Assembly (NCBI RefSeq): GCF_002798015.1
Contig: NZ_PGTZ01000006.1
Coordinates: 620,001 to 684,000 of the forward strand
From: Luteimicrobium subarcticum
Lineage (GTDB): Bacteria > Actinomycetota > Actinomycetes > Actinomycetales > Cellulomonadaceae
Direction: 5' to 3'
DNA length: 64,000 bases
A model generated the notes under the pieces. It searched no databases and had not been told where the DNA came from. It worked only from the letters and a program-made list of their open reading frames with translations. Position 1 is the first letter of the stretch. Each line of letters starts with the position of its first letter. The translations under genes were made by a program, and so were the position numbers. Shown in pieces: positions 1 through 8,988 of this stretch.

Positions 1-1595
1 TGATCGTGTTCCGCACGCCGAAGGGCTGGACGGGTCCGGAGTACATCGACGGCAAGAAGACGGTCGGGTCGTGGCGGGCGCACCAGGTGCCGCTCGCGAG
101 CGCCCGGGACACGCCCGAGCACCTGAAGGTGCTCGAGGACTGGCTGAAGTCGTACCGGGCCGAGGAGCTGTTCGACGACCGGGGCCGGGTACTGGACGAC
201 GTCCGCGCGCTGGCCCCGGCGGGCGACCTGCGCATGAGCGCGAACCCGCACGCCAACGGCGGGCTGCTGCTGCGCGACCTGCGGATGCCCGACTTCCGTG
301 ACTTCGCGGTGGACGTGCCGCAGCCGGGCAGCGGTGCGGTCGAGGCGCCGCGTGTCCTCGGGACGTTCCTCACGGAGATCATCCGGCGCAACCCGGACAA
401 CTTCCGGATCTTCGGGCCGGACGAGACGGCGTCCAACCGCCTGCAGGCGACCTTCGAGGTCACGGGCAAGCAGTGGAACGCGGAGTACTTCTCCCCCGCG
501 GTGGACGAGCACCTGGTGCGCGTCGGTCGCGTGATGGAGCAGCTCTCGGAGCACCAGTGCCAGGGCTGGCTCGAGGGGTACCTGCTCACGGGGCGCCACG
601 GCCTGTTCACGAGCTACGAAGCCTTCATCCACATCATCGACTCGATGTTCAACCAGCACGCGAAGTGGCTCAAGGTCACGAACCACATCCCGTGGCGGCG
701 GCCGGTCGCGAGCCTCAACTACCTGCTGTCGAGCCACGTGTGGCGCCAGGACCACAACGGGTTCAGCCACCAGGACCCGGGGTTCATCGACCACGTCGTG
801 AACAAGAAGGCCGAGGTCGTCCGCGTCTACCTGCCGCCGGACGCCAACACGCTGCTGTCGACGTACGACCACTGCCTGCGCAGCCGGCAGTACGTCAACG
901 TGGTGGTCTCGGGCAAGCAGCCCGCGCCGCAGTTCCTCACGATGGACCAGGCGGTGGCGCACTGCACGCGCGGCCTGGGCATCTGGGACTGGGCGGGCAC
1001 GGAGACGGAGGGTGAGGAGCCGGACGTGGTCCTCGGGTGCGCGGGCGACGTCCCCACGCTCGAGATCCTCGCGGCGGCGGACATCCTGCGCCGGCGCGTC
1101 CCGGGCCTCAAGGTGCGCGTCGTCAACGTCGTGGACCTCATGCGCCTGCAGGACGAGAAGGAGCACCCGCACGGCCTGTCGGACAAGGACTTCGACACGC
1201 TGTTCACCCGCGACAAGCCGGTGATCTTCGCGTACCACGGGTACCCGTGGCTCATCCACCGCCTCACGTACCGCCGCACGGGGCACGCGAACATCCACGT
1301 GCGCGGGTACAAGGAGGAGGGCACCACGACGACGCCGTTCGACATGGCGATGCTGAACGACATCGACCGGTTCTCACTGGTCATCGACGTGGTCGACCGC
1401 GTCCCTGGTGTGTCGCAGCGCTACGCGGGCCTGCGCCAGGAGATGCAGGACAAGCGGCTCGAGGCGCGCCAGTTCACGCGCGAGCACGGCGACGACCTGC
1501 CGGAGGTGCGCGACTGGGTGTGGCCGGACGCGCAGGACCTCGCGGACAGCGACCAGGTCGAGGCGACGATCGGCACGGGCGGCGACAACGAGTGA
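1..1595 (+). CDS. xfp: Phosphoketolase (xylulose-5-P/fructose-6-P), C-terminal two thirds; 5' end outside window
   Basis: Phosphoketolase is a thiamine-diphosphate enzyme that splits xylulose-5-phosphate or fructose-6-phosphate with phosphate to give acetyl-phosphate. The reading frame is already open at the left edge (first complete codon at base 3), so about 530 C-terminal residues of a protein usually near 800 are visible. Family-typical stretches include the segments beginning [43 protein letters not shown] and [11 protein letters not shown], and the C-terminal stretch with [11 protein letters not shown]. The TPP-binding N-terminal domain is not in view. pta starts 43 bases downstream and overlaps ackA, so the three genes probably form one unit that turns sugar phosphate into acetyl-phosphate, then acetate plus ATP or acetyl-CoA. 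Confidence 0.96.
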   Translation, partial: IVFRTPKGWTGPEYIDGKKTVGSWRAHQVPLASARDTPEHLKVLEDWLKSYRAEELFDDRGRVLDDVRALAPAGDLRMSANPHANGGLLLRDLRMPDFRDFAVDVPQPGSGAVEAPRVLGTFLTEIIRRNPDNFRIFGPDETASNRLQATFEVTGKQWNAEYFSPAVDEHLVRVGRVMEQLSEHQCQGWLEGYLLTGRHGLFTSYEAFIHIIDSMFNQHAKWLKVTNHIPWRRPVASLNYLLSSHVWRQDHNGFSHQDPGFIDHVVNKKAEVVRVYLPPDANTLLSTYDHCLRSRQYVNVVVSGKQPAPQFLTMDQAVAHCTRGLGIWDWAGTETEGEEPDVVLGCAGDVPTLEILAAADILRRRVPGLKVRVVNVVDLMRLQDEKEHPHGLSDKDFDTLFTRDKPVIFAYHGYPWLIHRLTYRRTGHANIHVRGYKEEGTTTTPFDMAMLNDIDRFSLVIDVVDRVPGVSQRYAGLRQEMQDKRLEARQFTREHGDDLPEVRDWVWPDAQDLADSDQVEATIGTGGDNE

Positions 1596-1638
1596 ACGCA
1601 CGTCCCCGGGTGACGGGTCGGGCTCACGGGGTCTCCCG

Positions 1639-3777
1639 ATGAGCCCGACCGCGGCCCGCAGCGTCTTCGTCGCGTCGGCCGAGGGCGACACGGGCAAGTC
1701 GACGGTCGCGCTGGGCGTGCTGTCGGTCCTGTCGGTCCGCACGCAGCGGGTCGGGGTGTTCCGACCGATCGCGCGCTCCGCGGACGCCGACCCGGCGACG
1801 GGCCGGGGCGACTACGTGCTGGACGTGCTGCTGTCCCGCACGACCGCGGGGCTGGAGTACGAGCAGTGCCTCGGCGTCACGTACGACGAGGTGCACCGCG
1901 ACCCCGAGGCGGCGCTGGCTCGCATCGTCCAGCGGTACCACGAGGTCGCGGCGCAGTGCGACGCCGTGGTCGTGCTGGGCAGCGACTACACGGACGTCGC
2001 GGGGCCGACGGAGCTGGCGTTCAACGCACGGATCGCAGCCAACCTCGGCACCCCGGTGATGCTGGTGCTCCGCGGGCTGGACCGCGAGCCCGCCGAGGTC
2101 CGTTCGCTCGCGGAGGTCTGCCTCGCGGAGCTGCGCGCCAACCACGCTCGCCCGTTCGGGATCGTGGTGAACCGGTGCGCGCCCGACGACGTCGACGCGC
2201 TGCGCGACGCCGTCGCGGGGATCGTCCCCGCGCCGGCGTCCGACCCGCTGCCGGCGTGGGCGATCGCCGAGGACGCGTCCCTGTCGGCGCCGACGGTGCA
2301 GGCGCTGACGGCCGCGGTGCAGGGCACCCTGGCCGTCGGCGAGGACGACCTCCTCGCGCGCGAGGCGCTCACCGTGCTGGTGGGCGCGATGACGTTCGAG
2401 CACGTCCTTGACCACCTGTCGGACGGCGCGGTCGTCATCACGCCGGGCGACCGCTCGGACGTCGTCGTGGGCCTGCTCGCCGCGCACGCGGCCGTGGGCT
2501 TCCCGTCGCTGGCCGGGCTGATCCTCACGGGCGGCCAGTACCCGCCGGAACCGGTGGCGTCGCTCATCGACGCCCTGTCCCCCAAGCTCCCGGTGATCAC
2601 GACCGGGCTCGACACGTTCGAGGCGGCACGTCGCGCGTCGCGGACCCGGGGGCGGATCACGCTCGACTCGTCGACGAAGGTCGACACGGCCCTGGCCCTG
2701 TTCGAGCGCGCCGCGGGCACCGGGACCTTCGAGGCCAGCCTGGACGTGCGGCGCTCGGACGTGGTGACGCCCCTGATGTTCGAGTACGACCTGCTGTCCC
2801 GGGCCCGCGCGGACCGGCGGCACGTCGTGCTGCCGGAAGGCGGCGACGACCGCATCCTGCGCGCCGCATCGACGCTGCTGCAGCGCGGCGTCGCCGAGCT
2901 GACGATCCTGGGCGACGAGGTGCCGATCCGAGCCCGCGCGGCCGAGCTGGGCCTGCGGCTGGACGACGCGCACGTGCTGAGCACGCACGACCCCGAGCTG
3001 GTCGACCGGTTCGCCGAGGAGTACACGACGATCCGCGCACACAAGGGCATGACGGTGGACCGGGCCCGCGAGATCGTCACGGGGGCGTCGTACTTCGGCA
3101 CGATGATGGTCCACCTCGGGCTCGCGGACGGGATGGTCTCCGGCGCCGCCCACACGACCGCGCACACCATCAAGCCGTCGTTCGAGATCGTGAAGACCGC
3201 GCCCGGGGTGTCGGTCGTGTCGTCCGTGTTCCTCATGTGCCTGCAGGACCGCGTGCTGGTCTACGGGGACTGCGCGGTCATCCCGGACCCGACGTCCGAG
3301 CAGCTCGCCGACATCGCGATCTCGTCCGCGGCGACGGCCCGGCAGTTCGGCGTGGACCCGCGGATCGCGATGCTGTCGTACTCGACGGGCGAGTCGGGCT
3401 CGGGCGCCGACGTCGACAAGGTCCGCGCGGCGACCGCGCTCGTGCGCGAGCGCCGTCCCGACCTCTCGGTGGCCGGCCCGATCCAGTACGACGCGGCCGT
3501 GGACGCGTCGGTCGCGGCGTCGAAGATGCCGGGCTCGGACGTCGCGGGCAAGGCGACCGTGTTCGTCTTCCCGGACCTCAACACCGGCAACAACACGTAC
3601 AAGGCCGTGCAGCGGTCCGCGGGCGCCGTCGCGATCGGGCCGGTCCTGCAGGGCCTCGCGAAGCCCGTCAACGACCTGTCGCGCGGCGCGCTCGTCCAGG
3701 ACATCGTCAACACCGTCGCGATCACGGCGATCCAGGCGCAGTCGCAGTCGCAGTCAGCCCCCGGAGGGAACGCATGA
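1639..3777 (+). CDS. pta: Phosphate acetyltransferase (long, P-loop/DRTGG type)
   Basis: Pta interconverts acetyl-CoA and acetyl-phosphate. The 712-residue protein has the long-form layout. An N-terminal P-loop domain carries SAEGDTGKST near residues 13-22, a DRTGG-type middle region follows, and the catalytic PTA_PTB domain runs from about residue 378 (LPEGGDDRILRAA) to the end, with the family stretches YFGTMMVHLGLADG and FPDLNTGNNTYK. I chose the ATG at 1639 because homologues begin just before the P-loop; the open frame continues upstream only as overlap with xfp. Its stop codon overlaps the ackA start (ATGA), indicating translational coupling. Confidence 0.96.
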   Translation: MSPTAARSVFVASAEGDTGKSTVALGVLSVLSVRTQRVGVFRPIARSADADPATGRGDYVLDVLLSRTTAGLEYEQCLGVTYDEVHRDPEAALARIVQRYHEVAAQCDAVVVLGSDYTDVAGPTELAFNARIAANLGTPVMLVLRGLDREPAEVRSLAEVCLAELRANHARPFGIVVNRCAPDDVDALRDAVAGIVPAPASDPLPAWAIAEDASLSAPTVQALTAAVQGTLAVGEDDLLAREALTVLVGAMTFEHVLDHLSDGAVVITPGDRSDVVVGLLAAHAAVGFPSLAGLILTGGQYPPEPVASLIDALSPKLPVITTGLDTFEAARRASRTRGRITLDSSTKVDTALALFERAAGTGTFEASLDVRRSDVVTPLMFEYDLLSRARADRRHVVLPEGGDDRILRAASTLLQRGVAELTILGDEVPIRARAAELGLRLDDAHVLSTHDPELVDRFAEEYTTIRAHKGMTVDRAREIVTGASYFGTMMVHLGLADGMVSGAAHTTAHTIKPSFEIVKTAPGVSVVSSVFLMCLQDRVLVYGDCAVIPDPTSEQLADIAISSAATARQFGVDPRIAMLSYSTGESGSGADVDKVRAATALVRERRPDLSVAGPIQYDAAVDASVAASKMPGSDVAGKATVFVFPDLNTGNNTYKAVQRSAGAVAIGPVLQGLAKPVNDLSRGALVQDIVNTVAITAIQAQSQSQSAPGGNA

Positions 3778-5033
3778 GCATCCTGCCCGAGTCCGACCGC
3801 CCGAACCCGTACTCGGCGTACGGGGCGCACGGCTCGGTCCTCGTCCTGAACTCGGGGTCGAGCTCCCTGAAGTACCAGCTCGTGAACCCGGTGGGCGGCG
3901 AGGCGATCGCGTCGGGGATCGTCGAGCGGATCGGCGAGTCGTCGAGCCCGGTCAAGCACACGTTCGCGGGCAACACGACGCAGCGCGAGGAGCAGGTCGC
4001 GGACCACGCCGCCGCGCTCGAGCTCGCGCTCGGCCTGTTCGGCGAGCTCGGGCCCGACCTCGCGCACGCGGGGGTGCACGCGGTGGGCCACCGCGTGGTG
4101 CACGGCGGCGAGCTGTTCTCCGACCCGGTCCTCGTGGACGACGACGTGCTCGCGAAGATCCGCGACCTGTCCCCCCTCGCGCCGCTGCACAACCCGGCGA
4201 ACGCCACAGGCATCGAGGTCGCGCGCCGGCTCATGGGCGACGTCCCGCACGTCGCGGTGTTCGACACGGCGTTCTTCCAGTCGCTGCCCGCGCACGCGCA
4301 CACGTACGCGCTCGACCGCGAGGTGGCGCGCGCGCACGGCGTGCGCCGCTACGGATTCCACGGGACGAGCCACCAGTACGTGTCGGGCAAGGCGGCACGC
4401 GTCCTGGGCCGGCGCGTGCAGGACCTCAACACGATCGTGCTGCACCTGGGCAACGGCGCGTCGGCGTCCGCGATCGAGGGCGGGACGCCGGTCGAGACGT
4501 CGATGGGCCTCACGCCGCTCGAGGGTCTCGTCATGGGCACCCGGACGGGCGACATCGACCCCGCCGTCGTGTTCCACCTCGTGCGCAACGCGGGCATGAG
4601 CGTCGACGACGTCGACGACCTGTTCAACAAGCGCTCAGGCATCAAGGGGCTGTCGGGCGAGAACGACTTCCGCGAGCTGCACGCGATGATCGCGCGCGGC
4701 GACGAGGACGCCCAGCTCGCGCTCGACGTCTACATCCACCGGCTCAAGAAGTACGTCGGCTCGTACGCGGCGGTGCTCGGCCGGGTCGACGTCATCGCCT
4801 TCACGGCGGGCGTGGGCGAGAACGACGACGTGGTCCGTGCTCTCGTGTGCGAGGGCATGACGGGCCTCGGGATCGCGATCGACCCGGAGCGCAACGCCGG
4901 CCGCGTGTCCGAGCCCCGGATCGTGTCGCCCGCATGGGCGCAGACGCTGGTCATGGTCGTGCCGACGATGGAGGAGCTGGCCATCGCGCGGCAGTGCATC
5001 GAGGTCGTGGACGGGCTCGACCCGACCGCCTGA
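3774..5033 (+). CDS. ackA: Acetate kinase
   Basis: Acetate kinase transfers phosphate from acetyl-phosphate to ADP. The protein has 419 residues. The N-terminal ASKHA motif VLVLNSGSSSLKYQL sits at about residue 20, after a short non-conserved leader. Other family signatures are HRVVHGGELF, PLAPLHNPAN, VAVFDTAFFQ, YGFHGTSHQYV, HLGNGASASAI, DTSMGLTPLEG-like (ETSMGLTPLEG) and FTAGVGEN. It overlaps pta by 4 bases. It is the last gene of the xfp-pta-ackA group and converges on ptsI 22 bases later. Confidence 0.97.
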   Translation: MSILPESDRPNPYSAYGAHGSVLVLNSGSSSLKYQLVNPVGGEAIASGIVERIGESSSPVKHTFAGNTTQREEQVADHAAALELALGLFGELGPDLAHAGVHAVGHRVVHGGELFSDPVLVDDDVLAKIRDLSPLAPLHNPANATGIEVARRLMGDVPHVAVFDTAFFQSLPAHAHTYALDREVARAHGVRRYGFHGTSHQYVSGKAARVLGRRVQDLNTIVLHLGNGASASAIEGGTPVETSMGLTPLEGLVMGTRTGDIDPAVVFHLVRNAGMSVDDVDDLFNKRSGIKGLSGENDFRELHAMIARGDEDAQLALDVYIHRLKKYVGSYAAVLGRVDVIAFTAGVGENDDVVRALVCEGMTGLGIAIDPERNAGRVSEPRIVSPAWAQTLVMVVPTMEELAIARQCIEVVDGLDPTA

Positions 5034-5055
5034 ACGACGGCCGGGCCGGGCGAGG

Positions 5056-6792
5056 TCACAGCCCGAGGGTGTCCGCGACGCCGGGGACGAGCGCGGCGAC
5101 GGCCGCGGCGCGGGCGTCCGGCGCCTCGTCGCACGCGAGGGCGGCAGCCGCGACGGCCTGGGCCTGCTCGAGCGTGTGGGACTTCACGGCGAACCGGACG
5201 GCGGGCACGGCGGACGCCGCCATCGACAGGCTCGTGATGCCGAGCCCGGTGAGCACGACCGCCATGACGGGGTCGGACGCCGACTCGCCGCACACCCCGA
5301 CGGGCTTGCCGACGTCCTGGCCGGCCCGGGCCGTGGCGGCGACGAGATCGAGCACCGCGGGCTGCCACATCGAGATGAGGTCGGCGAGCTCGCCGCGCAG
5401 CCGGTCGGTCGCCATCGTGTACTGCGCGAGGTCGTTCGAGCCGATGGACACGAAGTCGACCTCGGCGAGGATCGCGGGGGCGCGCAGGGCCGCGGACGGC
5501 ACCTCGACCATGACCCCGACCTTCTCGACGCCCTGCGCCCGGGCGGCGGCGGCGAAGTCGCGCGCCTCGGACGGCGTCGCGATCATGGGCGCCATGACCC
5601 ACGGCGCGATGCCGGTCTCCCGCTGGGCGTCGCCGAGCGCCTCGAGCTGCGTGGTGACGACGTCGGGCACGGTGCGCACGAGCCGGTAGCCGCGCACGCC
5701 CAGCGCCGGGTTCTCCTCGTCGGGCTGCGTGGCGAACTTCAGGGGCTTGTCGGCGCCGGCGTCGAGCGTGCGGACGACGACCTTGCGGCCCTCGAACGCG
5801 CGCAGCGTGCGCGCGTACACCGCGGCCTGGTCCTCGCGCGTCGGGGCGGTCTGCGCCTCGAGGAACAGCACCTCGGTACGGAACAGCCCGGAGCCCTCGA
5901 CGGCCTGTGCGGCGGCCCGCTCGGCGTCCTCGGGCGTGCCGATGTTGGCGAGGAGCTGGACGGGGTGGCCGTCGGCGGTCGCGCCGGGGCTGGTGTCCTC
6001 GGCGAGCCGGGCGGCGCCCTCGGCGCGGAGCGCGAACGCGGCGGCGACCTCGGGCGCGGGGTCGATCTCGACGGTCCCGGCGGCGGCGTCGACGGCGACG
6101 ACCGTGCCGTCCGTGAGGTCGACCGCCCCCGCGGTCCGCACGACGCACGGGATGCCGAGCTGGCCGGCGATGATCGCGGTGTGGGAGGTGGGGCCACCGA
6201 GCTCGGTGACGATCGCGAGGACGTGCGCGATGTCGAGCGCGGCGGTGTCGGCGGGCGCGAGGTCTCCGGCGACGACGACCGACGGCACGGTGAGCGCTGG
6301 CACGCCCGGCTCGGGCACCCCGAGGACCCGCGCGACGACGCGGTGACGGACGCTGCGCAGGTCGGTGACACGCTCGGCGAGGTAGCCGCCCGCCTGCTCG
6401 AACATCGTGGCGAACTGGTCGACGACGGCGTCGAGCGCGGTCACCGGGCCTTCGCCGGCGGCGATCTTGGCGAGGGTCTGCTTGCGCAGCGCCTTGTCGT
6501 CGGCCATCTGGGCGGTGGCGGCGAGCACCTCGACGGCCGGGCCGGACGCCGCGGCGGACTGCGCGCGCAGGCCCTCGGCGACGGCGCCGAACGCCTCGGT
6601 GACGCGCGCCTGGACGGCGTCGACGTCCTCGGGTGCGGTCCCGGGCTCGTCGGACGGCGCGGCGGGGGGAGCTGCGACGGTGGCCACGGGGCCGACGACC
6701 CCGGCCCGCCCGACGCCGACCCCGTGCAGCACACGCGTGCCGTCGCGGGTGGGCTCCGGGGTGCTCGGGCTGACGGCTGCGTCCTGGGTCAT
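5056..6792 (-). CDS. ptsI: PTS enzyme I (phosphoenolpyruvate-protein phosphotransferase)
   Basis: Enzyme I takes phosphate from phosphoenolpyruvate and passes it to HPr at the head of the sugar phosphotransferase system. The 578-residue protein has the swivelling phosphohistidine domain with GGPTSHTAIIAG (active His near residue 204). The C-terminal TIM barrel contains the stretches GLFRTEVLFLE, VVVRTLDAGADKPL, PMIATPSEARDFAA, VSIGSNDLAQYTMA and VGVCGESASDP, where the last Cys is the conserved catalytic one. A GAGGA ribosome site lies 10 bases before the ATG. No HPr gene is in view. The gene has its own promoter carrying a DasR-type palindrome, and a terminator separates it from the fructose operon upstream. 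Confidence 0.96.
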   Translation of the reverse strand: MTQDAAVSPSTPEPTRDGTRVLHGVGVGRAGVVGPVATVAAPPAAPSDEPGTAPEDVDAVQARVTEAFGAVAEGLRAQSAAASGPAVEVLAATAQMADDKALRKQTLAKIAAGEGPVTALDAVVDQFATMFEQAGGYLAERVTDLRSVRHRVVARVLGVPEPGVPALTVPSVVVAGDLAPADTAALDIAHVLAIVTELGGPTSHTAIIAGQLGIPCVVRTAGAVDLTDGTVVAVDAAAGTVEIDPAPEVAAAFALRAEGAARLAEDTSPGATADGHPVQLLANIGTPEDAERAAAQAVEGSGLFRTEVLFLEAQTAPTREDQAAVYARTLRAFEGRKVVVRTLDAGADKPLKFATQPDEENPALGVRGYRLVRTVPDVVTTQLEALGDAQRETGIAPWVMAPMIATPSEARDFAAAARAQGVEKVGVMVEVPSAALRAPAILAEVDFVSIGSNDLAQYTMATDRLRGELADLISMWQPAVLDLVAATARAGQDVGKPVGVCGESASDPVMAVVLTGLGITSLSMAASAVPAVRFAVKSHTLEQAQAVAAAALACDEAPDARAAAVAALVPGVADTLGL

Positions 6793-6841
6793 GGTTCTGC
6801 GTCCTCGTCGTCGAAGGTGTGTCGTCGAAGGTCAACCGCTG

Positions 6842-6867
6842 GTGGTCTAGACCAGGCGTGCCTGGTC
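6842..6867 (-). promoter_or_regulatory. DasR-type operator (dre-like) pair upstream of ptsI
   Basis: The 12-base perfect palindrome TGGTCTAGACCA occupies 6843-6854. A second palindrome of 8-base arms (GACCAGGC / GCCTGGTC, 2-base centre) overlaps it at 6850-6867, giving three TGGTC/GACCA half sites. TGGTCTAGACCA is the core of the dre element bound by the GntR-family N-acetylglucosamine regulator DasR in Streptomyces, which is known to control pts genes there. The site lies just downstream of a promoter-like pair, around the expected start of transcription, which suits repression. DasR itself is not in the window. Confidence 0.7.
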
Positions 6868-6869
6868 CG

Positions 6870-6897
6870 ACTCTAGTCGTCCACGGGGACGTCGGCA
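6870..6897 (-). promoter_or_regulatory. Putative ptsI promoter
   Basis: On the minus strand TGCCGA (6892-6897) and TAGAGT (6870-6875) are separated by 16 bases, a plausible -35/-10 pair. The predicted start would fall inside the dre-like palindromes. No experimental support. Confidence 0.4.
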
Positions 6898-6916
6898 CCC
6901 CGGCCGGACGGCCCTC

Positions 6917-6957
6917 GGGGTCCCCGGTCCGGCGTCAGGCGCCGCACCGGGGACCCC
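6917..6957 (-). terminator. Terminator after fruA
   Basis: A perfect 12-base GC-rich stem (6917-6928 with 6946-6957) lies 10 bases beyond the fruA stop codon. It separates the fructose operon from ptsI. Confidence 0.7.
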
Positions 6958-6966
6958 GTCCGTCCG

Positions 6967-8532
6967 TCAGGCTGCAGCCGTCGCGGCCGGTGCCGCCGGG
7001 GCGTCGACCGGCGTGTCGTCCTGCGTCTCGAACCGGCGCTCCCGCACCGTCTTGAGCGCGGTCAGGACGACCGCCGACACGACCGTCCCGGCGGCGAGCG
7101 CCACGAGGAACAGCAGCGGCTTGCCGATGAGCGCGATGACCCAGATGCCGCCGTGCGGGGCGAGCTGGCCCGACCCGAACGCCATCGACAGTGCGCCGGC
7201 GACCGCGCCGCCCGCCATGAACGACGGGATCATGCGCAGCGGGTCGGCGGCGGCGAACGGGATGGCGCCCTCCGAGATGAACGACGCACCGAGCAGCCAG
7301 CACGACTTGCCGGCGTCGCGCTCCTGCGGCGTCCACAGGTGGCGGCGCATGACGGTCGACAGCGCGATCGCGAGCGGCGGGACCATCCCGGCGACCATCA
7401 CGGCCGTCATGATCTTCGCCGGTCCGTCGGCGTTGGACGTCGCGTTGACCAGGCCCGTCGTCGCGAACACGTACGCGACCTTGTTGACCGGGCCGCCGAG
7501 GTCGAAGCACATCATCAGACCCAGGACGGCGCCCAGGAGGATCGCGCTGCCACCGTTCAGCGAGTTCAGCCAGTCCGTGAGCCCGTCGTTGATCCACCGC
7601 ATCGGCGGGCCGATGATCAACGTCGTCACGACGCCCACGACGCCCACCGACAACAGCGGGATCACGACCACCGGCATGATGCCTCGGACCCCCTTCGGGA
7701 CCTTCCACCGCGAGATCCACAGTGCCGTGAAGCCCGCGAGGAAGCCGGTGAGGATGCCGCCGAGGAACCCGGCGCCCACGAGGACGGCCGCGAAACCGCC
7801 CACGAAGCCGGGGGCGATGCCGGGGCGGTCCGCGATGCCGTACGCGATGTACCCGGACAGTGCCGGGACGAGGAACGCGAACGCCCACTTGCCGATCCAG
7901 AACAGCAGCACCGCCCAGTCCTGGCCGGACACCCACGAGAAGCTGTGCGTGATCCAGTCGAGGAACGCGGTCGGGTCGTTGCCGTCGACGACCTTGGTGA
8001 CCTCGATGGCGCCGTTGGTCTTCCACGCCACGGTCGAGATGAGGAAGCCGATGGCGATGAGGATGCCGCCCGCGGAGACGAACGGCAGCATGTGCGACAC
8101 GCCCGTCATGAGGTACTGGCGGATGCGCGCCCCGACACCCACCTGGCGCGGCGCGGGCGTCGCGGGGCCGGTCGTGAGCGGCTGGCCCGGTCCGGCCACG
8201 GTACCTGCGCCGCCCGCCACCGGACCCGCCTCGACGGCGGCGACCGCCTGTGCGATGACCGTCGGCGCGTCGTGCACCGCGGCCTTCACTCCGACGTCGA
8301 CGAACGGCTTGCCCGCGAACCGGGCCTTGTCCTTGACCTCGAGGTCGGCGGCGAAGATCACGCCGTCGGCGTCGGCGATGAGCTGCGGGTCGAGCGGGTC
8401 GGTACCGATCGACCCCTGTGTCTCGACGGTGACCTCGTGCCCGGCGTCGGCGCCGGCCTGCTCGAGGGCCTCCGCGGCCATGTACGTGTGGGCGATGCCC
8501 GTGGGGCACGAGGTGACAGCGACGAACTTCAT
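6967..8532 (-). CDS. fruA: Fructose-specific PTS transporter subunit IIBC
   Basis: This membrane permease takes up fructose and phosphorylates it to fructose-1-phosphate. Its 521 residues start with a fructose-type IIB domain whose phosphocysteine lies in TSCPTGIAHTYMA (Cys near residue 9). An Ala/Pro/Gly linker at about residues 120-165 leads into the multi-spanning IIC domain (stretches GVSHMLPFVSAGG, GYIAYGIADRPGIAPGF, FDLGGPVNK, GMVPPLAIALS, SEGAIPFAAADP). The IIA domain is a separate gene overlapping this one by 4 bases. It is the last gene of fruR-fruK-fruB-fruA and is followed by a terminator. Confidence 0.96.
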   Translation of the reverse strand: MKFVAVTSCPTGIAHTYMAAEALEQAGADAGHEVTVETQGSIGTDPLDPQLIADADGVIFAADLEVKDKARFAGKPFVDVGVKAAVHDAPTVIAQAVAAVEAGPVAGGAGTVAGPGQPLTTGPATPAPRQVGVGARIRQYLMTGVSHMLPFVSAGGILIAIGFLISTVAWKTNGAIEVTKVVDGNDPTAFLDWITHSFSWVSGQDWAVLLFWIGKWAFAFLVPALSGYIAYGIADRPGIAPGFVGGFAAVLVGAGFLGGILTGFLAGFTALWISRWKVPKGVRGIMPVVVIPLLSVGVVGVVTTLIIGPPMRWINDGLTDWLNSLNGGSAILLGAVLGLMMCFDLGGPVNKVAYVFATTGLVNATSNADGPAKIMTAVMVAGMVPPLAIALSTVMRRHLWTPQERDAGKSCWLLGASFISEGAIPFAAADPLRMIPSFMAGGAVAGALSMAFGSGQLAPHGGIWVIALIGKPLLFLVALAAGTVVSAVVLTALKTVRERRFETQDDTPVDAPAAPAATAAA

Positions 8533-8987
8533 GAGACGACCACCTCTCGGGTGACGATGTCGGCGACGGACGCGGCGTCCGGCGCCTCGCGGAGCGATTC
8601 GCGGAACGCCGGGCGGATGATGCGACGCGCGAGCGCCGCGAGGATCTTCAGGTGGTCGGCGTCGCCGCCGGCCGGGGCTGCGATGAGGAACACGAGGGTG
8701 GCGGGCCCGTCGGGACCGCCCCAGTCGGCACCGTCGCCCGCGATCCGGCCGACGGCCAGGCTCGGGACGGTCACGTGCTCGGACCGGGCGTGCGGCAGGC
8801 CCACCTGGCCGGGCATGCCGGTCGCCATCTGGGCCTCGCGCGCCTTGACGTCCGCGAGGAAGCCCTCGGCGTCGGTCACGCGCCCGGCGGCGGCGAGCAG
8901 GTCCACGAGCGCTCGCGTGGCGGTCTCGCGGTCGGTCGTGGCCAGGTCGAGCGCCACGAGGTCGGGGGTGATCAGCGGGTCGGACAT
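8529..8987 (-). CDS. fruB: Fructose PTS IIA component
   Basis: This cytoplasmic phosphocarrier passes phosphate from HPr to the IIB domain of FruA. At 152 residues it is a single PTS EIIA-2 (mannitol/fructose) domain. The active-site His lies in GLPHARSEHV, near residue 60. It is a stand-alone IIA, not fused to an HPr-like FPr domain. Its stop overlaps the fruA start (ATGA), and its start lies 1 base after the fruK stop, so the operon is tightly coupled. Confidence 0.92.
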   Translation of the reverse strand: MSDPLITPDLVALDLATTDRETATRALVDLLAAAGRVTDAEGFLADVKAREAQMATGMPGQVGLPHARSEHVTVPSLAVGRIAGDGADWGGPDGPATLVFLIAAPAGGDADHLKILAALARRIIRPAFRESLREAPDAASVADIVTREVVVS

Positions 8988-8988
8988 G

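Noticed and set aside
6809-6836. Direct repeat (two copies of about 14 bases containing GTCGTCGAAGGT) before ptsI
   Set aside because: It lies in the predicted leader, is short, and could be simple slippage; no regulator is suggested by it.
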